The position numbers and the translations under genes are program-made. From NCBI GenBank assembly GCA_003353825.1, contig PIVW01000129.1:1-12862 (forward strand): a stretch of 12,862 bases of DNA, read 5' to 3'. This DNA is from Chloroflexota bacterium (GTDB taxonomy: Bacteria > Chloroflexota > Anaerolineae > J102). Below the pieces are notes generated by a model that worked only from the letters and a program-made list of their open reading frames with translations, had not been told where the DNA came from and searched no databases. Each line of letters starts with the position of its first letter. Position 1 is the stretch's first letter. Positions 6,961 through 12,862 of the stretch are shown here, one piece after another.

Positions 6961-7932
6961 GTGTTTAACCAGGATTTGCAACCTGTTCTACCCAAGATCG
7001 AATGTACGGCGAGTACAGAGCAGTATGCGCGATTCGAGATTGGTCCGCTGGAGAGTGGCTTTGGTATCACGTTGGGAAATGCTCTACGACGTGTTCTACT
7101 TTCCTCATTACCAGGAGCAGCGGTTACCTCGCTGCGCATCAATGATGTTTACCAGGAGTTTTCGCCGATTCCCGATGCACGCGAAGACACAACGCAGCTC
7201 ATTCTCAATTTAAAACAATTACGACTAAGACTGCATAGCGAAGAACCCGTGCGCGTTTACGTCCAGGCAAAAGGGCCCGGCCCGATAACGGCTGCCGATC
7301 TGAATGCACCGCCCGAAGTCGAGATCATCAACCCTGAGCTCTACCTGCTCACGTTGGACTCGCCTGATGCCGATTTTGATATGGAGTTAACGGTGTCTCC
7401 TGGCCGTGGTTACCTACCGGCTGAAGCAGATGGCCGTCCTAAACTGCCAATTGGCGAAATGCCTATAGATGCCATCTTCAGCACTGTGCGCCGGGTGAAT
7501 TATTCAGTCGAACGCACGCGTGTCGGTGGGCATACAGATTTTGATCGCCTGATCATGGAAATCCATTGTGACGGCACCATGGCGCCCGAGACTGCTTTGC
7601 GGCAGTCGGCACGTACGTTAGTCGAGTTATTCTCGATGGTGGCGGGTGTCGAATTGGTAGAAGAAGAACCGGTTGTCGAAGAAGAAGGTGGTATCCCCAG
7701 CCGTATCGCCGATCAGCCGATTGAAGAACTCGAATTGAGTATGCGCGCGTATAACTGTCTTAAACGCGCGGGCATCACCAAAGTGGGCGAGGTTCTGCTT
7801 AAACTCGAGCAGGGCGAAAATGAGATGCTCTCCATCCGCAACTTCGGTCGGAAATCGCTGGTCGAGTTGATCGATAAGCTCGAAGAAAAGGAATATATGG
7901 AGTACATCGACTTTACACCTGGCGAAGAATAA
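6961..7932 (+). CDS. rpoA: RNA polymerase alpha subunit
   Basis: The alpha dimer is the assembly platform of RNA polymerase, and its C-terminal domain contacts UP elements and activators. The start is GTG 6961, with GGAGG at 6951-6955 just upstream. The 323-residue product has the N-terminal dimerisation domain with GFGITLGNALRRVLLSS (33-49), an acidic linker (about 232-245, rich in glutamate), and the C-terminal domain from about 251. This holds the DNA-contact segment SMRAYNCLKRAGI (260-272) with R262 in the position of E. coli R265, and NFGRKSLVEL. The 95-base gap from rpsD contains a possible stem AAACGC/GCGTTT (6906-6911 with 6934-6939) but no clear promoter. Confidence 0.98.
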   Translation: MFNQDLQPVLPKIECTASTEQYARFEIGPLESGFGITLGNALRRVLLSSLPGAAVTSLRINDVYQEFSPIPDAREDTTQLILNLKQLRLRLHSEEPVRVYVQAKGPGPITAADLNAPPEVEIINPELYLLTLDSPDADFDMELTVSPGRGYLPAEADGRPKLPIGEMPIDAIFSTVRRVNYSVERTRVGGHTDFDRLIMEIHCDGTMAPETALRQSARTLVELFSMVAGVELVEEEPVVEEEGGIPSRIADQPIEELELSMRAYNCLKRAGITKVGEVLLKLEQGENEMLSIRNFGRKSLVELIDKLEEKEYMEYIDFTPGEE

Positions 7933-7976
7933 ACCGCTGCGGATCTAAAGCTGCATGTATTGGAGTACTGACGACT

Positions 7977-8348
7977 ATGCGACATAACAAACGAGGCCGC
8001 ACATTAGGCCGAAAGTCTGGCCCACGTAAGGCCTTACTGAAAAACCTTACTACCGATCTTTTCCGGCATGGCCAGATCGAAACGACCGTGGCAAAGGCGA
8101 AGACAATTCGCCCTGGCGCCGAACGCTTGATTACCATCGCTAAGCGGGGCCATAGTGGTCGCATTAGTGAAGTGCACGCCAGACGTTTGCTTCGTTCACG
8201 CCTGGCAGATCCCGAGATGGTATCGGTCGTGTACGATGATCTTGCTATTCGCTTTGCCGATCGTCCCGGCGGTTACACACGCATCTTTAAGATGGGACAA
8301 CGCAAAGGTGATGGCGCTTCCATGGCATTGATCGAACTGGTCGAGTAA
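7977..8348 (+). CDS. rplQ: 50S ribosomal protein L17
   Basis: L17 is a 50S protein near the polypeptide exit. The 123-residue product begins MRHNKRGRTLGRKSGPRKAL, has LTTDLFRHGQIETTVAKAK (24-42) and ends with the family pattern GGYTRIFKMGQRKGDGASMA and IELVE. GGAG at 7962-7965 precedes the ATG by 11 bases. It follows rpoA by 44 bases, the usual last step of the alpha operon, and is separated from truA by one sense codon in the same frame. Confidence 0.98.
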   Translation: MRHNKRGRTLGRKSGPRKALLKNLTTDLFRHGQIETTVAKAKTIRPGAERLITIAKRGHSGRISEVHARRLLRSRLADPEMVSVVYDDLAIRFADRPGGYTRIFKMGQRKGDGASMALIELVE

Positions 8349-8351
8349 CTA

Positions 8352-9155
8352 TTGGCTAGTCTGCCACCTGATTTACCGTTGTATCGAGCCATCGTCGAAT
8401 ACGATGGCTCCGATTTGCTAGGATTTCAGATTCAAGCAAAGGGTAGAACGGTTCAGGGAGAGCTAGAGCGAGTCCTGCTGCGTCTCTGCCAGGAGCCGGT
8501 ACGTGTGATCGGTGCCGGCCGTACCGACAGTGGTGTGCATGCTCGAGGTCAAGTCATCGCTTTTTCAGCCGCCTGGAAACATTCATTACCGGATCTGCAC
8601 AGAGCTCTAAACGCCCTACTCCCAGCTGATATCGCCGTTCAATCACTTGAGTTGGCGCCGCCTGGATTCCGTCCTCGTTTTAGTGCTACTGAACGCTGGT
8701 ACCGCTACCAGGTAGGTCTGTGGCCACACCGTTCACCCATACGATCCCGTTATGCGTGGGAACTAGGCCCTGGTTTAGATGTACAAAGCATGAATGAGGC
8801 GGCAGCCCATCTGCTCGGTGAGCACGATTTCGCCAGTTTCGGCCAACCCACACAAGGTATCATCACAGTTCGCAAAGTTTTTAGCGTTTTGTGGCGCCAG
8901 CAAGACCTGTACCTTTATTTTGATATCATCGCCAATGCATTTTTGCGCCGAATGGTGCGCTATGTCGTCGGCACACTTGTTGAAGTAGGTCGAGGACACC
9001 GCTCACCTGACGATGTTTTAACCCTGCTTGAACGGCGAGACCTCTCTCTGTCGGCGCCGCCTGCTCCCCCACAAGGGTTATTCTTAATGGCGGTCACCTA
9101 TCCGGACGACACTGAAATAGGTATTGATTCTAGAAGATTACGATCCGTAGCTTAG
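8352..9155 (+). CDS. truA: tRNA pseudouridine synthase A (TruA)
   Basis: TruA converts uridines 38-40 of the tRNA anticodon stem-loop to pseudouridine. The 267-residue product has the N-terminal strand [16 protein letters not shown] (11-26), the catalytic motif [14 protein letters not shown] (54-67) with nucleophile D59, the central [11 protein letters not shown] segment, and the C-terminal [19 protein letters not shown]. The start is TTG 8352, only three bases past the rplQ stop and in the same frame; the family core begins ten residues later, so no later start is attractive. There is no clear ribosome binding site, suggesting reinitiation after rplQ. Confidence 0.95.
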   Translation: MASLPPDLPLYRAIVEYDGSDLLGFQIQAKGRTVQGELERVLLRLCQEPVRVIGAGRTDSGVHARGQVIAFSAAWKHSLPDLHRALNALLPADIAVQSLELAPPGFRPRFSATERWYRYQVGLWPHRSPIRSRYAWELGPGLDVQSMNEAAAHLLGEHDFASFGQPTQGIITVRKVFSVLWRQQDLYLYFDIIANAFLRRMVRYVVGTLVEVGRGHRSPDDVLTLLERRDLSLSAPPAPPQGLFLMAVTYPDDTEIGIDSRRLRSVA

Positions 9156-9187
9156 GGGCTGTTTGGCCCAAGCAAGGAGTACTATCA

Positions 9188-9619
9188 ATGAGAAAAACAT
9201 TCAGCGCCAAAGCTAATGAAATCGAACGCGACTGGTTTGTCGTCGACGCCGAAGGAAAGACCCTAGGGCGTCTGGCAACCGAAGTTGCAAGAATCCTGCG
9301 CGGTAAACACAAACCGATTTTTACCCCACATGTTGATTGTGGCGATTATGTCGTCATCATCAATGCGGAAAAAATTCATGTGACAGGCAAGCGCCTGGAT
9401 CAGAAAATTTATTATCGCCACAGTGGCTACATCGGTGGTCTGACTGAGACTTCGCTGCGTACGATGTTAGAACGACATCCCGAACGTGTTCTGGAGCTTG
9501 CAGTCAAGGGCATGCTGCCTAAGAATCGTCTGGGCCGCAAGATGTATAAGAAACTCAAGGTCTATGCATCGCCTACCCATCCCCATGCTGCACAACAGCC
9601 GCAACCCCTGGATCTGTAA
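9188..9619 (+). CDS. rplM: 50S ribosomal protein L13
   Basis: L13 is an early 50S assembly protein. The 143-residue product shows [19 protein letters not shown] (17-35), the basic loop RGKHKPIF, and [19 protein letters not shown]. The C-terminal half contains the conserved [19 protein letters not shown] and [18 protein letters not shown] at 9174-9179 sets ATG 9188. The 32-base gap after truA can form a small stem GGGC/GCCC (9156-9159 with 9166-9169). Pairing with rpsI downstream is nearly universal. Confidence 0.98.
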   Translation: MRKTFSAKANEIERDWFVVDAEGKTLGRLATEVARILRGKHKPIFTPHVDCGDYVVIINAEKIHVTGKRLDQKIYYRHSGYIGGLTETSLRTMLERHPERVLELAVKGMLPKNRLGRKMYKKLKVYASPTHPHAAQQPQPLDL

Positions 9620-9632
9620 GAGAGGTCTGTGA

Positions 9633-10037
9633 ATGTCTGAGCAAAAACACTATTACGAAGCGGTCGGTCGCCGCAAGAATGCTACAGCGCGTGTGCGACT
9701 CTATCCTGCATCCGAAACCCCGGAAATCGTTGTCAATGGTAAACCCGTTGCCGAGTACTTCCCCCGAGGCATGGATCAGAGCACATTGAGCGCACCACTC
9801 CTGTTGACTGAAACCCAGAATCAGTTCAACGTCTCGGTGCTGGTCAAAGGTGGTGGCGTGACCGGACAGGCGGGTGCCGTGCGTCTTGGCGTTGCCCGTG
9901 CACTTTGTAAGGCCGATGAGAATTTGCGCCCACCTTTGAAGAAAGTGGGCTTTCTCACCCGTGACCCGCGCGCCAAAGAGCGTAAGAAACCTGGTCTCAA
10001 ACGAGCCCGCAAAGCACCACAGTACACCAAGCGCTAA
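9633..10037 (+). CDS. rpsI: 30S ribosomal protein S9
   Basis: S9 is a 30S head protein whose C-terminal tail reaches the P-site tRNA anticodon. The 134-residue product has YYEAVGRRKNATARVRLY (7-24), the glycine-rich KGGGVTGQAGAVRLGVARAL and RDPRAKERKKPGLKRARKA. It ends in KAPQYTKR, with the conserved terminal lysine-arginine. GAGG at 9622-9625 precedes ATG 9633. It is the last gene of the ribosomal block; a 320-base non-coding stretch follows. Confidence 0.98.
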   Translation: MSEQKHYYEAVGRRKNATARVRLYPASETPEIVVNGKPVAEYFPRGMDQSTLSAPLLLTETQNQFNVSVLVKGGGVTGQAGAVRLGVARALCKADENLRPPLKKVGFLTRDPRAKERKKPGLKRARKAPQYTKR

Positions 10038-10072
10038 ACCACCAAGTTTTTTTATGGGCTCAAACCCGATCT

Positions 10073-10097
10073 CATGTGGTTACTCGAATACCACGTG
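10073..10097 (+). terminator. Weak terminator candidate after rpsI
   Basis: CATGTGG (10073-10079) and CCACGTG (10091-10097) form a 7-bp RNA stem with one G-U pair and an 11-base loop, followed by only three T residues. Position shortly after the last ribosomal gene suits termination, but the short U-tract makes an intrinsic terminator doubtful. Confidence 0.3.
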
Positions 10098-10238
10098 TTT
10101 CGTATTGCGTGTTGCTTGTCTAGACGGTACACGCTTTTCTAGTGCGGCCACATAAATTCGAAGAGTTATATTTGGTGATCTATTCGTGAGGCTGTCGGGC
10201 CATATAAAGGTTTGGCGGTCTCGTATTGCTATTCGCTT

Positions 10239-10267
10239 CGGCGTTGGGTAAGATCGGCCCAACGCCG
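10239..10267 (+). repeat. Perfect 10-bp inverted repeat upstream of MogA/MoaB gene
   Basis: CGGCGTTGGG (10239-10248) and CCCAACGCCG (10258-10267) are exact reverse complements separated by nine bases. The RNA stem would be strong and is followed after six bases by five T residues (10274-10278). It may be a terminator with a displaced U-tract, or a DNA operator for the gene starting 90 bases downstream. The symmetry is seen directly; the role is not known. Confidence 0.6.
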
Positions 10268-10357
10268 TTCCGATTTTTGCTTGGATATGATACAAACGGT
10301 ATTTGCGTTGATCAGCAACGAAGGGAACGCCGATATCGACGTAGAGGAAAGGACTGT

Positions 10358-10873
10358 ATGGTCGGTATTTTGACAGCTAGCGATAGCACCGCTGCCAGAC
10401 AAGCTGAGGATGTTAGCGGGCCGCTGTTGTTAGAACTGGTGCAGGAACTGTGGCCTGAGATATCACCTTTGCTGGTGGTCACAGCTGATGATCGAGATCA
10501 GATAGCGGCCCAACTCAGAGTATGGTCGGATGATGAGCGATTGATGTTGATATTGACCACCGGGGGCACAGGTTTCGCAGGTCGCGATGTAACGCCCGAG
10601 GCCACGCGATCGGTTATCGAGCGTGAGGCGCCGGGCATAGCCGAGGCCATACGCTATGCCGGGCTCGAAGTAACTCCACACGCAATGTTGTCACGGGGGA
10701 TAGCGGGAATCCGAGGCCATACGCTGATTGTCAATCTGTCGGGGAGCCCCAAGGCTGTGCGCGAACAGTTTGCCGTGATCACGCCCGTTCTGCCCCACGC
10801 CCTTGAATTGCTGAACCCTGAGGGTGGGGGTGTGCGTTTCGCCAGGTCGGGTGAACACCAAAGGGGTTCGTAG
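10358..10873 (+). CDS. MogA/MoaB-family molybdenum cofactor biosynthesis protein
   Basis: Members of this family adenylylate molybdopterin before molybdenum insertion (MogA), or are close relatives of that enzyme (MoaB). The 171-residue product has the family's opening strand VGILTASDSTAA (2-13), the nucleotide-binding loop LTTGGTGFAGRDVTPEAT (66-83) with D77 in the position of E. coli MogA D82, and NLSGSPKAV (126-134). I choose ATG 10358 because purine-rich AAAGGA at 10348-10353 precedes it and the family match begins at residue 2; the frame is open 44 codons further upstream without similarity. MogA and MoaB cannot be separated from sequence alone, so no symbol is given. No other cofactor gene is near. 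Its stop lies inside the inverted repeat downstream. Confidence 0.88.
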   Translation: MVGILTASDSTAARQAEDVSGPLLLELVQELWPEISPLLVVTADDRDQIAAQLRVWSDDERLMLILTTGGTGFAGRDVTPEATRSVIEREAPGIAEAIRYAGLEVTPHAMLSRGIAGIRGHTLIVNLSGSPKAVREQFAVITPVLPHALELLNPEGGGVRFARSGEHQRGS

Positions 10874-10920
10874 TGCACACTGTAGGGCGCTGCTCACGAC
10901 GCTAAAGCGCCTACTACGAA
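10867..10920. repeat. Nested inverted repeat between convergent genes
   Basis: TTCGTAGT (10867-10874) and ACTACGAA (10913-10920) are exact reverse complements. Between them GGCGCT (10886-10891) pairs with AGCGCC (10906-10911). The left outer arm includes the stop codon of the MogA/MoaB gene, and the structure lies between two converging genes, so a bidirectional termination role is reasonable. Neither strand has a T-run after the stem, so it would not be a standard intrinsic terminator. A 9-base direct repeat CGCTGCTCA also occurs at 10888-10896 and 10921-10929. Confidence 0.5.
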
Positions 10921-10950
10921 CGCTGCTCAGCTTGCTCTGATGCACACGTA

Positions 10951-12264
10951 TTATGAAGTGCTGTTAGCTAGGGTTTCATGGAGCGACCGCTCTGTGTCTG
11001 CACGTTCGCTGAGTTGGCGATGGAGGGTGTTGATATCTGTGGGAACGAGGTAGGCTGTAGCGGCCAGGAATACCGCTCCTATCAACCAGGCAGATACACA
11101 AATGACCAGAATGGCATCTTGTAACGAACTCTGAATGGCGATGAGCCCTGCTAGTGCAGGCGCCGTTGCTGCACCTATGCTCTCGATGAAATACTGGATG
11201 GAAAGAGCCGTGCTTCGAACTTCGGGCAATGTGATATCATAGACCGTAGAAATGACATTAGGTGAAGCGAAGGGGATGAATAAGGCCGTAATCATAAGCA
11301 GCGTCATGAATAGACCCTGGTTCTCGACCGGAACTGTCAATGTGAGGAAGAGGAGAATTGCCCCCAGCAGTACCGCGCCCAAGGCGACGAGCACGCGGCC
11401 ACGTGGTGTGCGTTTGAATGCCATATCACCTAAGGCGCCACCCACAAAGTAGCCTGATGCCAGGATAAGCACTGCCGGCGCCATCGTCACCAGGACTTGT
11501 TCGGGGTTGTAACTTCGTTCTGTTTCCAGATAGCGAAAAAACCAGAAGGTAATGACCTGCCAGGGAAATACACCCACAAAACCTTGTGCGAACAGAAACC
11601 ACAAACTACGTTTGCGAAACAGCCCGACGGCGTGCTTCCATTGAAAACGGTAGATACCCATATCCGCCAGGTCGGCAAACTCGGGTTCGGCCTGGCCGCG
11701 AGGAGTTTCTTTTACAAAGAAGAAGATAACGAAAGCGATAATGATGCCCAATCCACCTGTGATGTAGAAAATATTTCGCCAACCTAATGTCGCAGCCAAG
11801 AGCAGTGCGGCTATCAGGCCGATCATATAGCCCAATGGTTGCGTAAGCTGTAACAGGCCGTAAACCTTACCTCGCATCTCCGGTGCAAATAGATCGGAGA
11901 TAAGGCTATAAATACCGGGATAACTGGAATCATCGATACCGGTGGTGGCCCGTGTTGCCAAGAAGGTGGGGTAGGTGGGGGCAATGGCGCTCAGCCAAGT
12001 TGTCGAACCCCAGATGAAGGATGCCAGCGCCAGCAGCTTCGCACGTGCGTATCGATCATACAGAATGCCCCACAGAGGATACATGATAGCACCCACCACT
12101 AAGGCGCCACTAAACACCAGCCCCATCTGCGCTTCGTTGATGCCGAACGTTTCCATGATGGGGGTTGTCAGCGGCCCGATCAGCAATTTGTCTGATTGGT
12201 GGAGTAGCATAAACACGAAGAATATGCCTACGACGGTCCAGCGATATCTTCCTGATTGTTTCAT
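10951..12264 (-). CDS. MFS transporter, Spinster-like
   Basis: This is a 437-residue major facilitator superfamily permease of the cytoplasmic membrane, with about twelve hydrophobic segments in two six-helix halves. Segment 1 carries HQSDKLLIGPL with D25 where Spinster-type and anion-symporter MFS proteins have a conserved Asp. The loop between segments 2 and 3 has the motif-A-like GILYDRYARAK (66-76). TGIDDSSYPGIYSLISDLF (108-126) and PEMRGKVYGLLQ follow the pattern seen in Spinster-like members. A hydrophilic tail of about 30 residues ends the protein. GAGAGGT lies just upstream of the ATG on the - strand. It is divergent from a GMC oxidoreductase remnant, which may point to a shared substrate. 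The transported compound cannot be deduced. Confidence 0.9.
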   Translation of the reverse strand: MKQSGRYRWTVVGIFFVFMLLHQSDKLLIGPLTTPIMETFGINEAQMGLVFSGALVVGAIMYPLWGILYDRYARAKLLALASFIWGSTTWLSAIAPTYPTFLATRATTGIDDSSYPGIYSLISDLFAPEMRGKVYGLLQLTQPLGYMIGLIAALLLAATLGWRNIFYITGGLGIIIAFVIFFFVKETPRGQAEPEFADLADMGIYRFQWKHAVGLFRKRSLWFLFAQGFVGVFPWQVITFWFFRYLETERSYNPEQVLVTMAPAVLILASGYFVGGALGDMAFKRTPRGRVLVALGAVLLGAILLFLTLTVPVENQGLFMTLLMITALFIPFASPNVISTVYDITLPEVRSTALSIQYFIESIGAATAPALAGLIAIQSSLQDAILVICVSAWLIGAVFLAATAYLVPTDINTLHRQLSERADTERSLHETLANSTS

Positions 12265-12315
12265 GGGTGTACCTCTCGAGAATGGGGGAAGGGGAGGTTG
12301 AGAACGACCTTGAAC

Positions 12316-12321
12316 ATTGTA
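12316..12321 (-). promoter_or_regulatory. Possible -10 box for the MFS transporter
   Basis: On the - strand these bases read TACAAT, one change from TATAAT. Transcription would begin near 12309, leaving about 45 leader bases before the ATG. The expected -35 position reads ATACAC at 17-base spacing, a poor match, so an activator may be needed. The first copy of the 18-base repeat fills the spacer region. Confidence 0.4.
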
Positions 12322-12322
12322 T

Positions 12323-12340
12323 CAGAAAACCCTTGTTTGT
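12323..12340 (+). repeat. 18-base direct repeat, copy 1
   Basis: CAGAAAACCCTTGTTTGT matches copy 2 at 12484-12501 in 17 of 18 bases, in the same orientation. It lies 58 bases upstream of the transporter start and just upstream of its possible -10 box, a good position for a regulator site. Confidence 0.6.
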
Positions 12341-12381
12341 GTATTGGTCAGATACACTTTACTCAAATGGCCCACCTCTTT

Positions 12382-12402
12382 TTCGGGGCCGATATCCCCG
12401 AA
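12382..12402. repeat. 7-bp inverted repeat in divergent region
   Basis: TTCGGGG (12382-12388) and CCCCGAA (12396-12402) are exact reverse complements around a 7-base spacer. No T-run follows on either strand in the correct orientation, so it is more like an operator than a terminator. It lies between the two 18-base repeats. Confidence 0.45.
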
Positions 12403-12483
12403 TGATGGGGTTTCACCTGCGAAAATGTCTGATACTAGGGAAGTTCGTTCCTCAGTCGAAGTGCAACATGTGCTTGCCTAATA

Positions 12484-12501
12484 CAGAAAATCCTTGTTTG
12501 T
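12484..12501 (+). repeat. 18-base direct repeat, copy 2
   Basis: CAGAAAATCCTTGTTTGT differs from copy 1 only at the eighth base. It lies 75 bases upstream of the start of the GMC oxidoreductase remnant. The sequences around the two copies do not align further, so this is not part of a larger tandem duplication. Confidence 0.6.
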
Positions 12502-12576
12502 CTTACTTGCGCAGCGCCAATGCCCTGCTAGACGAAACCAGTGGACCCGGCTATCATGCAAGCCAAGGAGGCGATC

Positions 12577-12765
12577 ATGACTGAAGGCATTACCTATCGA
12601 TCAGAGTATGTTGTTGTCGGATCAGGGCCCGGTGGGGCGACGGTCGCGCGGGGCCTGGCCCAGGCCGGGCGCGACGTTCTGCTGTTGGAACGTGGCAAGG
12701 ATCTACGTAAGAGTTGGTATTACGGAACGTATCTCGGCGCCCTGTTATACTCAGCACGGTCATAA
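12577..12765 (+). pseudogene. GMC-type FAD oxidoreductase, N-terminal remnant
   Basis: GMC oxidoreductases are flavoproteins of about 500 residues or more that oxidise alcohols and sugars. This frame gives only 62 residues. A strong AAGGAGG at 12565-12571 chooses ATG 12577. The product has the FAD-binding Rossmann start YVVVGSGPGGATVARGL (11-27) with the GxGxxG loop at 15-20 and the acidic E38 at the end of the second strand (VLLLERG). Residues 49-58, YGTYLGALLY, resemble the next conserved block of a GMC subgroup. Then TAA ends the frame at 12763-12765. None of the three + strand frames continues the protein afterwards, so the rest appears deleted or replaced rather than frameshifted. It is divergent from the transporter. 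Confidence 0.75.
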
Positions 12766-12791
12766 AAGAGCATGTATATCGTAGCAATATG

Positions 12792-12820
12792 TAGACATAA
12801 GCCTTGGATACTGCTAGAAT
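12792..12820 (+). promoter_or_regulatory. Sigma70-type promoter near window end
   Basis: TAGACA (12792-12797) and TAGAAT (12815-12820) are separated by exactly 17 bases. Each hexamer differs from its consensus (TTGACA, TATAAT) by one base. This is the best promoter in the window. Transcription would start near 12827 and run off the right edge. Confidence 0.6.
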
Positions 12821-12821
12821 C

Positions 12822-12860
12822 TTGCGCTCTTAGTCCTCTCACAAAATAGCAGGAGCGCAA
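12822..12860 (+). promoter_or_regulatory. Leader inverted repeat overlapping a ribosome binding site
   Basis: TTGCGCTC (12822-12829) and GAGCGCAA (12853-12860) are exact reverse complements with a 23-base spacer. The right arm overlaps AGGAG at 12851-12855, which would serve a gene starting just beyond base 12862. If the RNA includes the whole left arm, the stem would hide the ribosome binding site. The estimated transcription start, about 12827, falls inside the left arm, so a DNA operator is an equal alternative. Confidence 0.45.
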
Positions 12861-12862
12861 CA

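Larger units (their letters stand above)
10038..10357 (+). other. Non-coding stretch between rpsI and MogA/MoaB gene
   Basis: No convincing gene was found in these 320 bases. They contain a seven-T run at 10047-10053 without a stem before it, a G-U-containing stem at 10073-10097, an exact 9-base direct repeat TCGTATTGC (10100-10108 and 10221-10229), and a perfect 10-bp inverted repeat at 10239-10267. A TATGAT at 10286-10291 resembles a -10 box for the next gene but has no good -35 partner. The ribosomal transcript probably ends here. Confidence 0.6.
12265..12576. other. Divergent intergenic region with repeats
   Basis: This 312-base stretch separates the - strand transporter from the + strand GMC remnant and shows no believable gene. 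It holds a -10-like box for the transporter, an 18-base direct repeat present twice, a 7-bp inverted repeat and three GATAC-containing words. The + strand ribosome binding site of the remnant, AAGGAGG at 12565-12571, is at its right end. No clear promoter for the remnant was found. Confidence 0.6.

Noticed and set aside
10047..10053. Seven-T run after rpsI as an intrinsic terminator
   Set aside because: No GC stem precedes it on the + strand, and the small GGG/CCC pair after it is on the wrong side.
10226..10357. 44-codon N-terminal extension of the MogA/MoaB protein
   Set aside because: It translates through the palindrome, has no family similarity, and a purine-rich ribosome binding site precedes ATG 10358.
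12267..12584. Open frame of 105 codons upstream of the GMC remnant
   Set aside because: It begins without a ribosome binding site, has no recognisable domain, and overlaps the transporter leader and the remnant's ribosome binding site.
1..12862. Mobile element, CRISPR array, tRNA or rRNA
   Set aside because: No transposase or integrase frame, regularly spaced repeat array, or recognisable RNA gene fold was seen on either strand.

Overview
The window is a bacterial ribosomal-protein chromosome segment running from inside the spc operon through the alpha operon and the rplM-rpsI pair, followed by a small accessory region. Gene order on the + strand is rpsN (3' end), rpsH, rplF, rplR, rpsE, rpmD, rplO, secY, map, rpmJ, rpsM, rpsK, rpsD, rpoA, rplQ, truA, rplM, rpsI. 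This order, a type-Z S14, a zinc-ribbon S4, a C+ L36 and the rplQ-truA-rplM-rpsI tail suit a member of Chloroflexota or another deep Gram-positive-like lineage. That assignment is inference from gene order and protein style, not from a search.

Positions 2-10037 hold ribosomal proteins, the SecY protein-export channel, methionine aminopeptidase, RNA polymerase alpha and the tRNA pseudouridine synthase TruA, all co-oriented with short gaps. Together they build the ribosome, start transcription, trim nascent N-termini and insert membrane proteins. adk and infA, which often sit beside map, are absent here. The S14 fragment at the left edge has lost one zinc cysteine and three other usually conserved residues. 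The gap before rpsM (5202-5289) can be folded into a pseudoknot-like structure ending at the ribosome binding site. In E. coli the same gene junction carries the S4-binding pseudoknot that represses the alpha operon, so this is the most interesting regulatory candidate in the window.

Positions 10038-10357 have no gene but contain two hairpin candidates, one a perfect 10-bp inverted repeat. A MogA/MoaB-family molybdenum cofactor gene follows (10358-10873). It converges on a Spinster-like MFS transporter on the - strand (10951-12264), with a nested inverted repeat between them.

Upstream of the transporter, a 312-bp divergent intergenic region carries a near-perfect 18-bp direct repeat and a 7-bp inverted repeat. 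It leads to the first 62 codons of a GMC-type FAD oxidoreductase that ends abruptly at a stop. The last 100 bases hold a good sigma70-type promoter, a ribosome binding site and an inverted repeat overlapping that site, so another + strand gene probably starts just beyond the window. No tRNA, rRNA, CRISPR array, transposase or integrase was seen. I see no wholly new multi-gene system; the novelty candidates are regulatory structures and the gene remnant.
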